NCBI GenBank assembly: GCA_040902855.1
Contig: JBBDWN010000009.1
Coordinates: forward strand, 1-52,551
Origin: DATHWB01 sp040902855
GTDB taxonomy: Bacteria; Actinomycetota; Acidimicrobiia; Spongiisociales; ZC4RG35
Direction of reading: 5' to 3'
DNA: 52,551 bases
Below, in pieces: positions 27,560 through 35,174 of the stretch. Position numbers and translations under genes: made by a program. The notes below the pieces were generated by a model, which did not search any database, had not been told where the DNA came from, and was given only the letters and a program-made list of their open reading frames with translations. The stretch's first letter is position 1. Every line of letters begins with the position of its first letter.

Positions 27560-28902
27560 CCGTCGCCATGTCTCCCTCGCTCTGGAACGACCAGATCGGG
27601 GATCAGCCGGTGCGGCCACCGCTGCCCGGCGATGTCGATGTCGACGTGGCGATCGTCGGCGCTGGCTACACCGGGCTGTGGACGGCGTTGTATCTGCGCC
27701 GCCTGGCCCCTGATCTCCGGGTCGTGATGCTCGACGCCAACAGGGTCGGGTTCGGTGCGTCGGGCCGCAACGGCGGGTGGTGCATCGGCGATCTGGCTGC
27801 CAGCGATGCGCGCTGGCGCTCGGTGGCCGGACCCGAGGGCGCCGGTCGAATGCATCGAGCGATGGTCGGCACCCTCGACGAGATCGAGAGAATGACTGCG
27901 CAGCACGGCATCGAATGCGATTGGGCGCGCGCCGGCGCGCTGCACCTTGCTCGCAACGGGGGTCAGGAGGCTCGCCTTCGTGCCGAGGCGAAAGGCGACC
28001 TCGAATGGCTCGAAGCGTCCGAAGCGTCGGCGCGTGTGGGGGCCGATGCAGTCCGCGGAGCTCTGTTCGATCCCCACACGGCAGTGCTGCACCCGGGCAA
28101 GCTCGTGGTGGGTTTGGCCGCCGCGGCCGAAAGCGTCGGGGCGGTGATCTATGAGGGCACCGCCGCCTCGCGGGTCTCGTCGGGTCGGGTCGAAACCGAA
28201 CGCGGCGTCATCCGGGCAGATCACGTGGTCATCGCCACCGAGGCATATACCACCTCGCTCGCCGGACGGTTCCGAGATCTCGTGCCCTTCTACTCGCTGA
28301 TGCTGGCAACCGAGCCGCTGTCCGAAGACCTGCTGGCCCGTGTGGGTCTCGTGGACCGGCCCAGTTTCACGGACGGGCGGTATCGGGTGATCTACGGCCA
28401 GCGGACGGCGGACGGACGTCTCGCTTTTGGCGGCCGGGCTGCGTCCTATCGGTTTGGTTCGAAGATCGAACGATGGGTCGAGGAAGACGCCGGCTATCAC
28501 GGACTGGTGCATTCCACCCTGCTCGACCTGTTTCCGTTCCTGGCCGATGTGGAAGTCACGCACCGGTGGGGAGGGGTCCTCGGCGTGCCGCGCAACTGGA
28601 CCCCGTTCGTCGCCGTGGACGAGGAGCCCGGAGTGCATCGCGCCGGCGGGTATGTAGGGGAGGGGGTGGCGGCCACCAACCTGGCGGGACGGTGCCTCGC
28701 CCATTCGATCGTGGGGACCGGTGACGACGTCACCACGCTGCCCTGGGTCCGGCGGGCATCGCGGCGGTGGCCGGTGGAGCCGTTTCGGTGGATTGGGATC
28801 ACGGCTGCTGCGGCGCTCTTCGAGCGGGCCGACCGACGGGAGGCAGCGTCGGACCGCCCATCCGCCGCAGCCGAATTCGTGGGAAGACACCTCCGCCGCT
28901 AG
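27556..28902 (+). CDS. FAD-dependent oxidoreductase of the DAO/PuuB type
   Basis: The 448-residue protein has an N-terminal Rossmann motif VAIVGAGYTGLWTALYL (~24-40), the FAD-contact block FGASGRNGGW, and a C-terminal YVGEGVAATNLAGRCLA. These are hallmarks of the D-amino-acid oxidase fold, most like gamma-glutamylputrescine oxidase (PuuB) and OrdL. It would oxidise a primary or secondary amine to aldehyde or imine, feeding the nearby aldehyde dehydrogenase. The GTG at 27556 overlaps the GNAT stop; ATG 27568 is an alternative. Substrate inferred from context. Confidence 0.85.
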   Translation: MTVAMSPSLWNDQIGDQPVRPPLPGDVDVDVAIVGAGYTGLWTALYLRRLAPDLRVVMLDANRVGFGASGRNGGWCIGDLAASDARWRSVAGPEGAGRMHRAMVGTLDEIERMTAQHGIECDWARAGALHLARNGGQEARLRAEAKGDLEWLEASEASARVGADAVRGALFDPHTAVLHPGKLVVGLAAAAESVGAVIYEGTAASRVSSGRVETERGVIRADHVVIATEAYTTSLAGRFRDLVPFYSLMLATEPLSEDLLARVGLVDRPSFTDGRYRVIYGQRTADGRLAFGGRAASYRFGSKIERWVEEDAGYHGLVHSTLLDLFPFLADVEVTHRWGGVLGVPRNWTPFVAVDEEPGVHRAGGYVGEGVAATNLAGRCLAHSIVGTGDDVTTLPWVRRASRRWPVEPFRWIGITAAAALFERADRREAASDRPSAAAEFVGRHLRR

Positions 28903-28904
28903 AT

Positions 28905-28960
28905 CGGCTTTTTAGCGGGGCAGCGGTTCATTTTTGGACCGCAACGCAGAGCAGAAGCGG
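28905..28960. repeat. Intergenic repeat copy B with a hairpin
   Basis: This stretch between convergent genes carries TTTTTAGCG-N3-CAGCG (28909-28925), as in copy A near 10985. It also forms a 7-bp hairpin, GCGGTTC / GGACCGC (28923-28929 and 28936-28942), around an ATTTTT loop. It may double as a weak terminator between the FAD oxidase and uppP. Confidence 0.45.
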
Positions 28961-28968
28961 CGCCTGAG

Positions 28969-29742
28969 TCACAGGAAGGCGATTGCAGCGGTCCCCACCA
29001 CGAGGCAATAGCCGACGAAGGGACCAAGACCGCGAGACACCAGCAGCCGGATCAGGAAACTGATCGCCGCGTAACCTGCGACTGCTGCGACCACCACGCC
29101 GACGATGACCGGCCCGGGTGAGATCGACGTGCCGGCGACGTCGATGAGCGAGATGAGCCCGCCACCTGCGATGGCGGGGATCGCCAGCAGGAACGAATAC
29201 CGTGCCGCCTCCTGTCGGTCGAATCCGCGCATGAGGGCTGCGGTGATCGTCGAACCCGACCGGGAGATCCCGGGCACCAGGGCGAGAGCCTGCGCACAGC
29301 CGACGGCCACTGCGTCCATGGTCCTGCCTGATTCGAGACGTCGCTGGCCGTCAGCCCACCGCGAGCCGACGAGGAGGATCAGCCCCGTTGCCACCAACGC
29401 CATCCCGACCAGTCTGGGACTCTCCTCGAATTCTCCGAGCACGCCACGCAGCGGGAGTCCGACGAGCGCCGGGATCGTGCCGATCGTGACAAGGAAGATG
29501 AGCCGGCGGCTGCGCGTGTCGGTAGGGCGCCGCAGCACGTCGAGGATGTCGGACCGGTAATAGGCGAGCACCGCCAGGAGCGTCCCCAGATGCAGTACCG
29601 CGGTGATGGCGAGGTCGGGGTCACCCACGTCGATGCCGACCTCCGAGAGGAAGGCGGGTACGAGCACGAGATGACCGGATGATGAGATGGGGAGGAACTC
29701 GGTCAGACCCTGGACGAGGCCCCACACGAAGGCGTCGAGCAC
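28969..29742 (-). CDS. uppP: Undecaprenyl-diphosphatase
   Basis: The 257-residue, eight-helix membrane protein carries the two BacA/UppP signatures QGLTEFLPISSSGHL (11-25) and ALVPGISRSGST, which form the phosphatase active site facing the periplasm. It recycles undecaprenyl diphosphate for peptidoglycan synthesis and confers bacitracin tolerance when abundant. Its ATG lies 9 bp after the stop of the SAF-domain gene, so the two are probably in one transcript. Confidence 0.96.
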   Translation of the reverse strand: MLDAFVWGLVQGLTEFLPISSSGHLVLVPAFLSEVGIDVGDPDLAITAVLHLGTLLAVLAYYRSDILDVLRRPTDTRSRRLIFLVTIGTIPALVGLPLRGVLGEFEESPRLVGMALVATGLILLVGSRWADGQRRLESGRTMDAVAVGCAQALALVPGISRSGSTITAALMRGFDRQEAARYSFLLAIPAIAGGGLISLIDVAGTSISPGPVIVGVVVAAVAGYAAISFLIRLLVSRGLGPFVGYCLVVGTAAIAFL

Positions 29743-29751
29743 GGCGCCACC

Positions 29752-30261
29752 CTACCCCCCGACGAGCACCGCCACAGTCGCGTCGAGGACGGCGGCTGCC
29801 ACCGTATCCGCTGCTCCCTCGGGCACGGCCACGAGTCCTGACCGTTCGCCGAAGTCTCCGTCCCTGACATCGACGATGACACCTTCGACGCCACCCGCTG
29901 GCGTGACCACTCTCACTCGCATGCCGGGGCTGGCTCCCGCTGGGATCTCGAGTTCGATCGCCCACCAGCCTTCCGGGATCCCGGTGTCGGCGGAGGTCGT
30001 GCCACCACCGGCGAGGACCGGCTCACCCGCGAAGATCTGGCGGGAAGCCGTGACCGGAAGGTGGATCGGTGCGAAGAGCCCGACAGGGACGTCCCGCCAT
30101 ACCACCTGCGTCTCGTCGACGACATCGCCCACCCCGACGCTGTCGACGGTGAACGGGTGCGGGACGGTCTGCGTCGGGCGGATCTCGAGGATCACACCCG
30201 TGACGAGTACGAGGGCGGCGAGTGCCCATCGCATGTAGGGGGGACGGGAAAGCCAGAACAC
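29752..30261 (-). CDS. Membrane-anchored SAF-domain-like protein
   Basis: The 169-residue protein has one N-terminal transmembrane segment (~10-28: MRWALAALVLVTGVILEI) and an extracytoplasmic part. The segments VGDVVDETQVVWRDVPVGLF and VTASRQIFAGEPVL look like the SAF/CpaB fold, followed by a beta-rich region with MRVRVVTPAGGVEGVIVDV. SAF proteins occur in pilus assembly and sugar-related enzymes; no pilus genes are nearby. The GTG at 30261 has TACGGT ending 7 nt upstream, so it looks leaderless. Function unknown. Confidence 0.65.
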   Translation of the reverse strand: MFWLSRPPYMRWALAALVLVTGVILEIRPTQTVPHPFTVDSVGVGDVVDETQVVWRDVPVGLFAPIHLPVTASRQIFAGEPVLAGGGTTSADTGIPEGWWAIELEIPAGASPGMRVRVVTPAGGVEGVIVDVRDGDFGERSGLVAVPEGAADTVAAAVLDATVAVLVGG

Positions 30262-30305
30262 GTCGGCGACCGTACCGGCCGGACACCGCGGGCAGAAGGG
30301 GTCTG

Positions 30306-30636
30306 TCAGTCGGCGGCGGCTGCCGCCGNNNNNNNNNNCGCCCCCCCCCCTCGACTCTTTCTTCGGTTTCTTCGAACCGTCCTTCTTGGACGTTGTCTCC
30401 GGTTTCGGACTGTCCGAGGGTGCCGAGGAGTCGGAGGACGAGTCAGAGGAGCTTCGCGTCGCCCTACTGTCGGTCGCGTAGAACCCGGGACCCTTGAACA
30501 CGACTCCGCTGGCGTGGAAGACCTTCTGGAGTTCTCCGCCGCACGCGTCGTGCTTCTTCAGCGGCCGCGCCGAAAAGGACTGCACCCTTTCGAAGCGCTC
30601 GCCACAGTTCTTGCAGAGATATTCGTATGTGGGCAT
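30306..30636 (-). CDS. FmdB-family zinc-ribbon protein, C-terminus interrupted by an assembly gap
   Basis: The start MPTYEYLCKNCGERFERVQS, followed by a later CGGELQKVFHASGVVFKG, is the FmdB zinc-ribbon regulator family; this copy shows CKNC plus one later cysteine. A serine-, aspartate- and lysine-rich tail follows. The tail runs into a C10 tract (G10 on this strand) and 10 N at 30329-30338. On the far side one frame reads AAAAAD and TGA at 30306-30308, which I take as the end. The gap length is unknown, so the tail frame is uncertain. TAGAAT at 30675-30670 is a good -10 box. Confidence 0.8.
30329..30338. other. Assembly gap of 10 N beside a C10 tract
   Basis: Ten N follow a GC-only stretch and precede CG plus ten C (30341-30350). 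The homopolymer probably broke the assembly. The run falls in the fmdB tail and falsely joins its frame to the SAF-domain gene. Confidence 0.85.
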
Positions 30637-30719
30637 GGGTGGCTGCTCTCGTGGAGTGAACGAACAAACATTCTACCGGCCGTCCCCATTCCCGCCGAAT
30701 GGCGTCCCGGGCCGATCCC

Positions 30720-30725
30720 TACACT
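30720..30725 (+). promoter_or_regulatory. -10 box TACACT, leaderless plsY
   Basis: TACACT ends 6 nt before the ATG at 30732, choosing this start over an in-frame ATG at 30699. Confidence 0.5.
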
Positions 30726-30731
30726 GGCCGA

Positions 30732-31325
30732 ATGCCAGTCTGGCTCGCACTCCTGGGCGCCTATGTCGTCGGTTCGATCGACTTTGCGGTGGTCGTGGCC
30801 CGCAGCAGAGGTATCGACATCCACGCCGTGGGTTCGGGCAACCCCGGGACGTCGAATGTCCTTCGAACCATGGGAAAGGGTCCTGCCGCCATGGTGCTCG
30901 TTGGCGACATGTTGAAAGGTGTGATCGCGGCCGCCTTCGGATGGGTGGCGGCCGGTGGAGACCCGGCCAACCAGCCCATCGCCTATCTCGCCGGCCTGCT
31001 GGCCGTGGTGGGACATGCGTATCCGGTGTTCCATCACTTCCGGGGCGGCAAGGGAGTCGCCGCGGCGGGCGGCGTGATGCTGTTCACCGTTCCGATCGGC
31101 GCCCTCATTCTCGCCGTGGAGTGGGCGATCGTGGCGAAGGTGTTCAAGGTGGCCTCGATCGCATCGCTAGTCGGGGTAGTCGGAGCGTTGCCGCTGGCCT
31201 ACCTGTTCGGTGCACGCGGATGGTCACTGTTCTGGATGGGAGCGATCCTCGTCTTGATCGTTTGGCGTCACCGTCCCAACATCCAGCGCATGATCGAAGG
31301 TTCCGAGCAGAGAGTTCCAACGTGA
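30732..31325 (+). CDS. plsY: Acyl-phosphate:glycerol-3-phosphate acyltransferase
   Basis: The 197-residue membrane protein has the three PlsY cytoplasmic motifs: GSGNPGTSNVLR (~36-47), VVGHAYPVFHHFRGGKGVA (~92-110), and a weaker third near the end (RHRPNIQRMIEG). It makes lysophosphatidic acid from acyl-phosphate and glycerol-3-phosphate, the first step in membrane phospholipid synthesis. The gene precedes galU by 55 bp on the same strand. Confidence 0.93.
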   Translation: MPVWLALLGAYVVGSIDFAVVVARSRGIDIHAVGSGNPGTSNVLRTMGKGPAAMVLVGDMLKGVIAAAFGWVAAGGDPANQPIAYLAGLLAVVGHAYPVFHHFRGGKGVAAAGGVMLFTVPIGALILAVEWAIVAKVFKVASIASLVGVVGALPLAYLFGARGWSLFWMGAILVLIVWRHRPNIQRMIEGSEQRVPT

Positions 31326-31380
31326 GATTCAGCCCGAAGGCCGCGCTGCGCACTTTCCTGCCTGCGCAAGAGGTTCCGAA

Positions 31381-32190
31381 GTGAAGGTCGATGTCGCTGT
31401 CATCCCGGCCGCGGGGCGCGGAACGCGGATGCGGCCTGCAACGCGGGTCGTCCCCAAGGCGCTGTTGACTGTCGTCGATCGGCCGGCCATCCAGTACGCC
31501 GTCGAGGAGGCCGCCCGGGCCGGAGCATCCGAGGCGATTCTCATCGTCGACCTCGACGTGGGACATCTCATCCACCAGCACTTCGTGTCCGAGGGTCGGC
31601 TCCCCGGCCTCGAGGACATCAGGGTCCGCCCGGTCGTCCAGGAGGAGCCGCTCGGATTGGGCCATGCCGTCTACGAAGCACAGGACATGGTGGCCGGTCG
31701 TCCGTTCTTCTGCATCCTCGCCGACGACATCGTTCCCCCCGGGAGGGACATTCTCCCGAACCTCGCCGCGGCCGCCGACAACTACGACTCGGTGATGTAT
31801 CTGCGTCCCGTGCCGCCGGAAGTCGTTCCGACCAAGGGCATCGCGGTCCCCTCATCCGAGATCGTCGACAAGGTCCTGTCGTTGTCAGGCTCGGTAGAGA
31901 AGCCGTCACTCGAGGATGCGCCGTCCGACCTGGCCCTCATCGGAAGGTATCTCTTCACCGCGGAGATCTTCTCCATTCTGGCGACACTCGAGCCCGGTCA
32001 CGGCGGTGAGATCCAGTTGACCGATGCCATCGACGAGTTGGGAAAGAGAGGCCGCCTCAAGGGCTATATCGACGATATCGATCTGCTCGACATCGGCACG
32101 CCGGTAGGTCTCTTGCACGCATCGATGGTGCTGGGTCTGGCGAGCTTCGGTTCCGAGTTCGCGGACAAGGTCCGGCCGCTCTTCGCATGA
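31381..32190 (+). CDS. galU: UTP-glucose-1-phosphate uridylyltransferase
   Basis: The 269-residue nucleotidyltransferase has VIPAAGRGTRMRPATRVVPK (8-27) for UTP binding, then EEPLGLGHAVYEAQDMV and FCILADDIVPPG. It makes UDP-glucose for cell-envelope glycans and trehalose. It is slightly shorter than typical GalU. The GTG start follows AAGAGG. Its stop overlaps moeA by ATGA, and the galU-moeA pairing is a recurring actinobacterial arrangement. Confidence 0.92.
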   Translation: MKVDVAVIPAAGRGTRMRPATRVVPKALLTVVDRPAIQYAVEEAARAGASEAILIVDLDVGHLIHQHFVSEGRLPGLEDIRVRPVVQEEPLGLGHAVYEAQDMVAGRPFFCILADDIVPPGRDILPNLAAAADNYDSVMYLRPVPPEVVPTKGIAVPSSEIVDKVLSLSGSVEKPSLEDAPSDLALIGRYLFTAEIFSILATLEPGHGGEIQLTDAIDELGKRGRLKGYIDDIDLLDIGTPVGLLHASMVLGLASFGSEFADKVRPLFA

Positions 32191-33407
32191 GACCTCTCCC
32201 CGACGCCCAGCGGGACGTGCTCGCCGGCGTGTCCCGGTTGGAGCCGGTCGAGGTCGATCTCGACCGCGCGCTCGGTCTCATCCTCGCCGAAGACGTCGTG
32301 GCGCCCCACGACGTGCCCCCGTTCACCAACTCGGCAATGGACGGTTTCGCGGTGGTGGGCGCAGATGTCGCCTCGGCTCCGACGGTGCTGAAGGTGATCG
32401 AGGATGTCGCCGCCGGTCACGTCGCCGCCGCGTCCGTCAGCCCGGGGAAAGCCATTCGGATCATGACGGGAGCACCGATGCCAGAGGGGGCGGACACCGT
32501 CGTGCGGGTCGAGGACACCGCCAGTGAGCACGGCAGGGTTCGGATCATGGCGGAAGTGGCCACCGGCAGCGCGGTTCGGGCCGCGGGCGGTGATGTGGCG
32601 GCCGGGTCGCTGGTGTTCCGCGCCGGGACCGAACTCACGCCGCCCCATCTCGGCGTGCTCGCAACGATCGGAGTGGCCCGTCCTCGGGTCTTCCGGAATC
32701 CGCGAGTCGCGCTGATGTCCACAGGTGACGAGGTCCTCGCACCGGAGACGCCCACCCTGAGGCCCGGAACGATCAGGGACGCCAACCGTCCACTGTTGAA
32801 GGGACTCCTCGCCGAGGTAGGGGTCGAGGTCCGTGACTTCGGGATCATCGGCGACGATGCCGATCGCCTTCGCTCGGTGCTGATCGAGGCGGCGGCCGAG
32901 TCCGACGTGGTGGTGACCTCGGGCGGGGTCTCGATGGGTGACTACGACCTCGTGAAGCAGATTCTCACGGAGCTGGGGTCGGTTGAGCTCTGGAAGGTGG
33001 CCATGCAACCGGCCAAGCCGTTCGCCTTCGGGTCGATCAACGGCACCCCGTTGTTCGGACTGCCCGGGAACCCGGTGTCGGTCATTGTGGCCTTCGAGAA
33101 TTTCCTTCGCCCGGCGCTGTTGAAGATGCGCGGCGCCGCGTTGCTGTTCCGTCCACTCACTTCGGGGGTGTGGGCGGAACCGGTGGACACGGATCCCGCC
33201 AAAGCGGTGTTCCTGCGGGTGGTGCGGGACGGGGACAAGGTGCGGCTTGCAGGCGGCCAGGAATCGAACGTGCTCTCCGCTATGGCCAACGCCGACGCTT
33301 TCGCGGTCGTCGGATCCGGGATCTCGTCGATGGGTGTCGGGGACCCCGTGCCTCTGCTCGAGTTCCGCCTCCCGGCTGGAAGGACTTACGAGGAGGTGCT
33401 CGGATGA
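32187..33407 (+). CDS. moeA: Molybdopterin molybdenumtransferase MoeA (possible Glp role)
   Basis: The 406-residue protein has MoeA landmarks: DVPPFTNSAMDGFAVV (~42-57), PGKAIRIMTGAPMPEGAD, a MoCF-like domain with TSGGVSMGDYD, and PLFGLPGNPVS. MoeA inserts molybdate into molybdopterin. In corynebacteria a MoeA paralogue (Glp) instead binds FtsZ with the membrane protein GlpR. A GlpR/SepX-like gene lies two genes downstream, so either role, or both, is possible. It overlaps galU and moaC by 4 bp each. Confidence 0.92.
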   Translation: MRPLPDAQRDVLAGVSRLEPVEVDLDRALGLILAEDVVAPHDVPPFTNSAMDGFAVVGADVASAPTVLKVIEDVAAGHVAAASVSPGKAIRIMTGAPMPEGADTVVRVEDTASEHGRVRIMAEVATGSAVRAAGGDVAAGSLVFRAGTELTPPHLGVLATIGVARPRVFRNPRVALMSTGDEVLAPETPTLRPGTIRDANRPLLKGLLAEVGVEVRDFGIIGDDADRLRSVLIEAAAESDVVVTSGGVSMGDYDLVKQILTELGSVELWKVAMQPAKPFAFGSINGTPLFGLPGNPVSVIVAFENFLRPALLKMRGAALLFRPLTSGVWAEPVDTDPAKAVFLRVVRDGDKVRLAGGQESNVLSAMANADAFAVVGSGISSMGVGDPVPLLEFRLPAGRTYEEVLG

Positions 33408-33871
33408 CGGATTTTCCGCACCTGTCCGACTCGGGCGATGTTCACATGGTGGACGTCGGAGGCAAGGACGTGACCGACCGGATCGCCGTCGCGGAGTGCA
33501 CGGTGACGATGGCAGAGTCGACGGCGACTGCGCTCTTCGGCGGTGGGCTTCCGAAGGGTGACGCGCTGGCTTCGGTTCGGCTTGCCGGGATCATGGCGGC
33601 CAAACGGACCCCCGACCTGATCCCGCTCTGTCACCCGGTCGCCATCACGGGTGTCGAGGTCACGGTCGAGCCGCATCCTGGGGGAGTCCGCATCGAGGCG
33701 ACCGTTCGTACGACCGGTCGCACCGGTGTCGAGATGGAGGCAATGACCGCTGTTTCGGTGGCGTCCCTGGCTCTCTACGACATGGTGAAGGGCGTCGAAC
33801 GCGGCGTCGAGATCGGCCCGCTTCGACTGGTCCGCAAGTCGGGGGGCCGCTCGGGCACGTGGACAAGATGA
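33404..33871 (+). CDS. moaC: Cyclic pyranopterin monophosphate synthase
   Basis: The 155-residue protein has the MoaC blocks HMVDVGGKDVTDRIAVAECT, AAKRTPDLIPLCHPV (active-site region), and GVEMEAMTAVSVASLALYDM. With MoaA it builds the first pterin intermediate of the molybdenum cofactor. The ATG at 33404 overlaps the moeA stop. The pair argues that at least part of this operon serves molybdenum-cofactor synthesis. Confidence 0.95.
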   Translation: MTDFPHLSDSGDVHMVDVGGKDVTDRIAVAECTVTMAESTATALFGGGLPKGDALASVRLAGIMAAKRTPDLIPLCHPVAITGVEVTVEPHPGGVRIEATVRTTGRTGVEMEAMTAVSVASLALYDMVKGVERGVEIGPLRLVRKSGGRSGTWTR

Positions 33872-33950
33872 CCGGTGTGCTTGGGTCGGAGGACTCGCCG
33901 GCGCTAGTCTGCGATGGCTGTTCGCGCGGAGCGAGCACCCCACAAATATC

Positions 33951-34397
33951 ATGATGACCGCACCATTTCTCATCGCAGCCCTCGTCCTCGCCACCATCTG
34001 GGGGATCTACCTCTTCCCGTCGATCTCGGGTGGCAGGAAAGAAGCACCGCTCAACTCGACCGAGGATTTCGATCGCTGGACCCACCTCATGGCAGACGTC
34101 CAGCGGCGGTCGATGAACCCGACCAGGGTCACCGCTCGCGACATCGTGCGCACCCGACGCCGGCGTGCGCTTGGTGTACTCGTCGTCCTGGCCGTCGCCA
34201 CCCTGGTCACGGCGTATGCCACCAAGTCGATCGGCTGGCTGCTCGTCCATCTCACCGTGGACGCGGCGATCGCCTGGTACATCGGCATGCTCATGCAGGT
34301 TCGGCAGGCACAGGAAGCCCGAGCGGCGCAAGTCCATGTGGCGAACCGGCCGACCGACGCCGACTCTCCCCAGGTTCGCGTCGTCGCCGGACAGTGA
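33951..34397 (+). CDS. GlpR/SepX-like actinobacterial membrane protein
   Basis: The 148-residue protein has an N-terminal transmembrane helix (~5-23: FLIAALVLATIWGIYLF), a cytoplasmic stretch with FDRWTHLMADVQRRS, then a basic RRRR patch and two adjacent helices (~73-90 and ~93-113), ending in a polar tail. This layout matches SepX of Streptomyces and GlpR of corynebacteria, division proteins encoded near galU-moeA. Sequence identity looks modest, so the call leans on topology and synteny. TAGTCT at 33905-33910 could drive it. Its stop overlaps the translin gene by GTGA. Confidence 0.6.
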   Translation: MMTAPFLIAALVLATIWGIYLFPSISGGRKEAPLNSTEDFDRWTHLMADVQRRSMNPTRVTARDIVRTRRRRALGVLVVLAVATLVTAYATKSIGWLLVHLTVDAAIAWYIGMLMQVRQAQEARAAQVHVANRPTDADSPQVRVVAGQ

Positions 34398-35032
34398 GCC
34401 TGGTCCCATCCGATGACCTCGATCGGATAGCCGACGAGGTCCGTCCTGTCCTCGATGACCGGTTCGTCGCCCGCGAACGGGGCATCAGCGGCAGTCGCAC
34501 TGTCATTCGGTCGAGCGCCAACGCGATCCGCAGCCTCCACCGTGGAGAGTTCGCGGCGGCTCTCGATCTCATCACCCACGCCGGCGCAGTGCTCGCCGAG
34601 ATCGCCGAGGGCCTGGCCGACCATCAGGACATCCTCCATGCCGGTTTCATCACCGATGCGGCGAAGGAGTACGCAGAGGCGAGGCTCACTGCGGCGATTT
34701 TCGCCGGGGATCCGCTTCCCACTGCGGGCGACCTCGGGATCGATCCGGTGCCATTCCTGCATGGACTGGGCGAGACGGTGGGGGAGTGCCGACGCCGGAT
34801 GCTCGATCGCCTCCGCACCGGGGAGATCAACGAGGCCGAGCGGCTGCTTGACTCGATGGATGCCATCGTGGATCTGCTGGCGACCATGGACTATCCGGAT
34901 GGCATGACCTCGGGACTCCGGCGGACCACCGACGTGGGCCGCTCGCTGGTCGAGCGGTCGAGAGCGGACCTGACCTCGACCGTCGTCCAGGACCGTTTGC
35001 GAGCCGACTTGGAGAGCCATCGCCCGGGATGA
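34394..35032 (+). CDS. Translin-family protein
   Basis: The 212-residue helical protein matches the translin fold: RERGISGSRTVIRSSANAIR and SLHRGEFAAALDLI early, AAKEYAEARLTAAIFAGDPL in the middle, then FLHGLGETVGECRRRMLDRL and YPDGMTSGLRRTTDVGRSLV near the end. The acidic residues of EYAEA and GETVGE occupy the positions of the nucleic-acid-binding and nuclease groove. Translin and TRAX form RNA-processing octamers in eukaryotes; archaeal and bacterial members are poorly studied. The GTG overlaps the upstream stop by 4 bp. Confidence 0.8.
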   Translation: MSLVPSDDLDRIADEVRPVLDDRFVARERGISGSRTVIRSSANAIRSLHRGEFAAALDLITHAGAVLAEIAEGLADHQDILHAGFITDAAKEYAEARLTAAIFAGDPLPTAGDLGIDPVPFLHGLGETVGECRRRMLDRLRTGEINEAERLLDSMDAIVDLLATMDYPDGMTSGLRRTTDVGRSLVERSRADLTSTVVQDRLRADLESHRPG

Positions 35033-35067
35033 TGTCGGGGCGGTCGGTGCTAGCCTTCCCCGGCCTT

Positions 35068-35144
35068 GGGGGTGTAGCTCAGCCCGGCAGAGCACCTCGT
35101 TCGCAACGAGGGGGTCACGGGTTCAAATCCCGTCACCTCCACCA
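35068..35144 (+). tRNA. tRNA-Ala (anticodon CGC)
   Basis: The acceptor strands GGGGGTG and CACCTCC pair with a G3-U70 wobble, the alanine identity element. The D-arm GCTC/GAGC, anticodon stem CCTCG/CGAGG with loop TTCGCAA (anticodon 35102-35104) and T-arm ACGGG/CCCGT are intact. CCA is encoded. TAGCCT at 35051-35056 can serve as its -10 box. Confidence 0.96.
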
Positions 35145-35160
35145 AGAACCACACTTTCGT

Positions 35161-35166
35161 TAGCCT
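35161..35166 (+). promoter_or_regulatory. -10 box TAGCCT, leaderless lipoprotein gene
   Basis: TAGCCT ends 8 nt before the GTG at 35175, downstream of tRNA-Ala; no ribosome binding site is seen. Confidence 0.45.
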
Positions 35167-35174
35167 GATCCGCT

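Noticed and set aside
27502..28890. 462-residue antisense frame over the FAD oxidase
   Set aside because: The sense strand has an unambiguous FAD-binding protein; the antisense product has no motif.
29752..30636. Single protein joining FmdB and the SAF-like membrane protein
   Set aside because: The frame is continuous only across 10 N of unknown true length; a stop at 30306 and a good start at 30261 separate two genes.
33914..35032. 372-residue frame covering the GlpR-like gene and translin
   Set aside because: Its first 160 residues are out-of-frame noise over the membrane protein; the translin domain starts at the coupled GTG at 34394.
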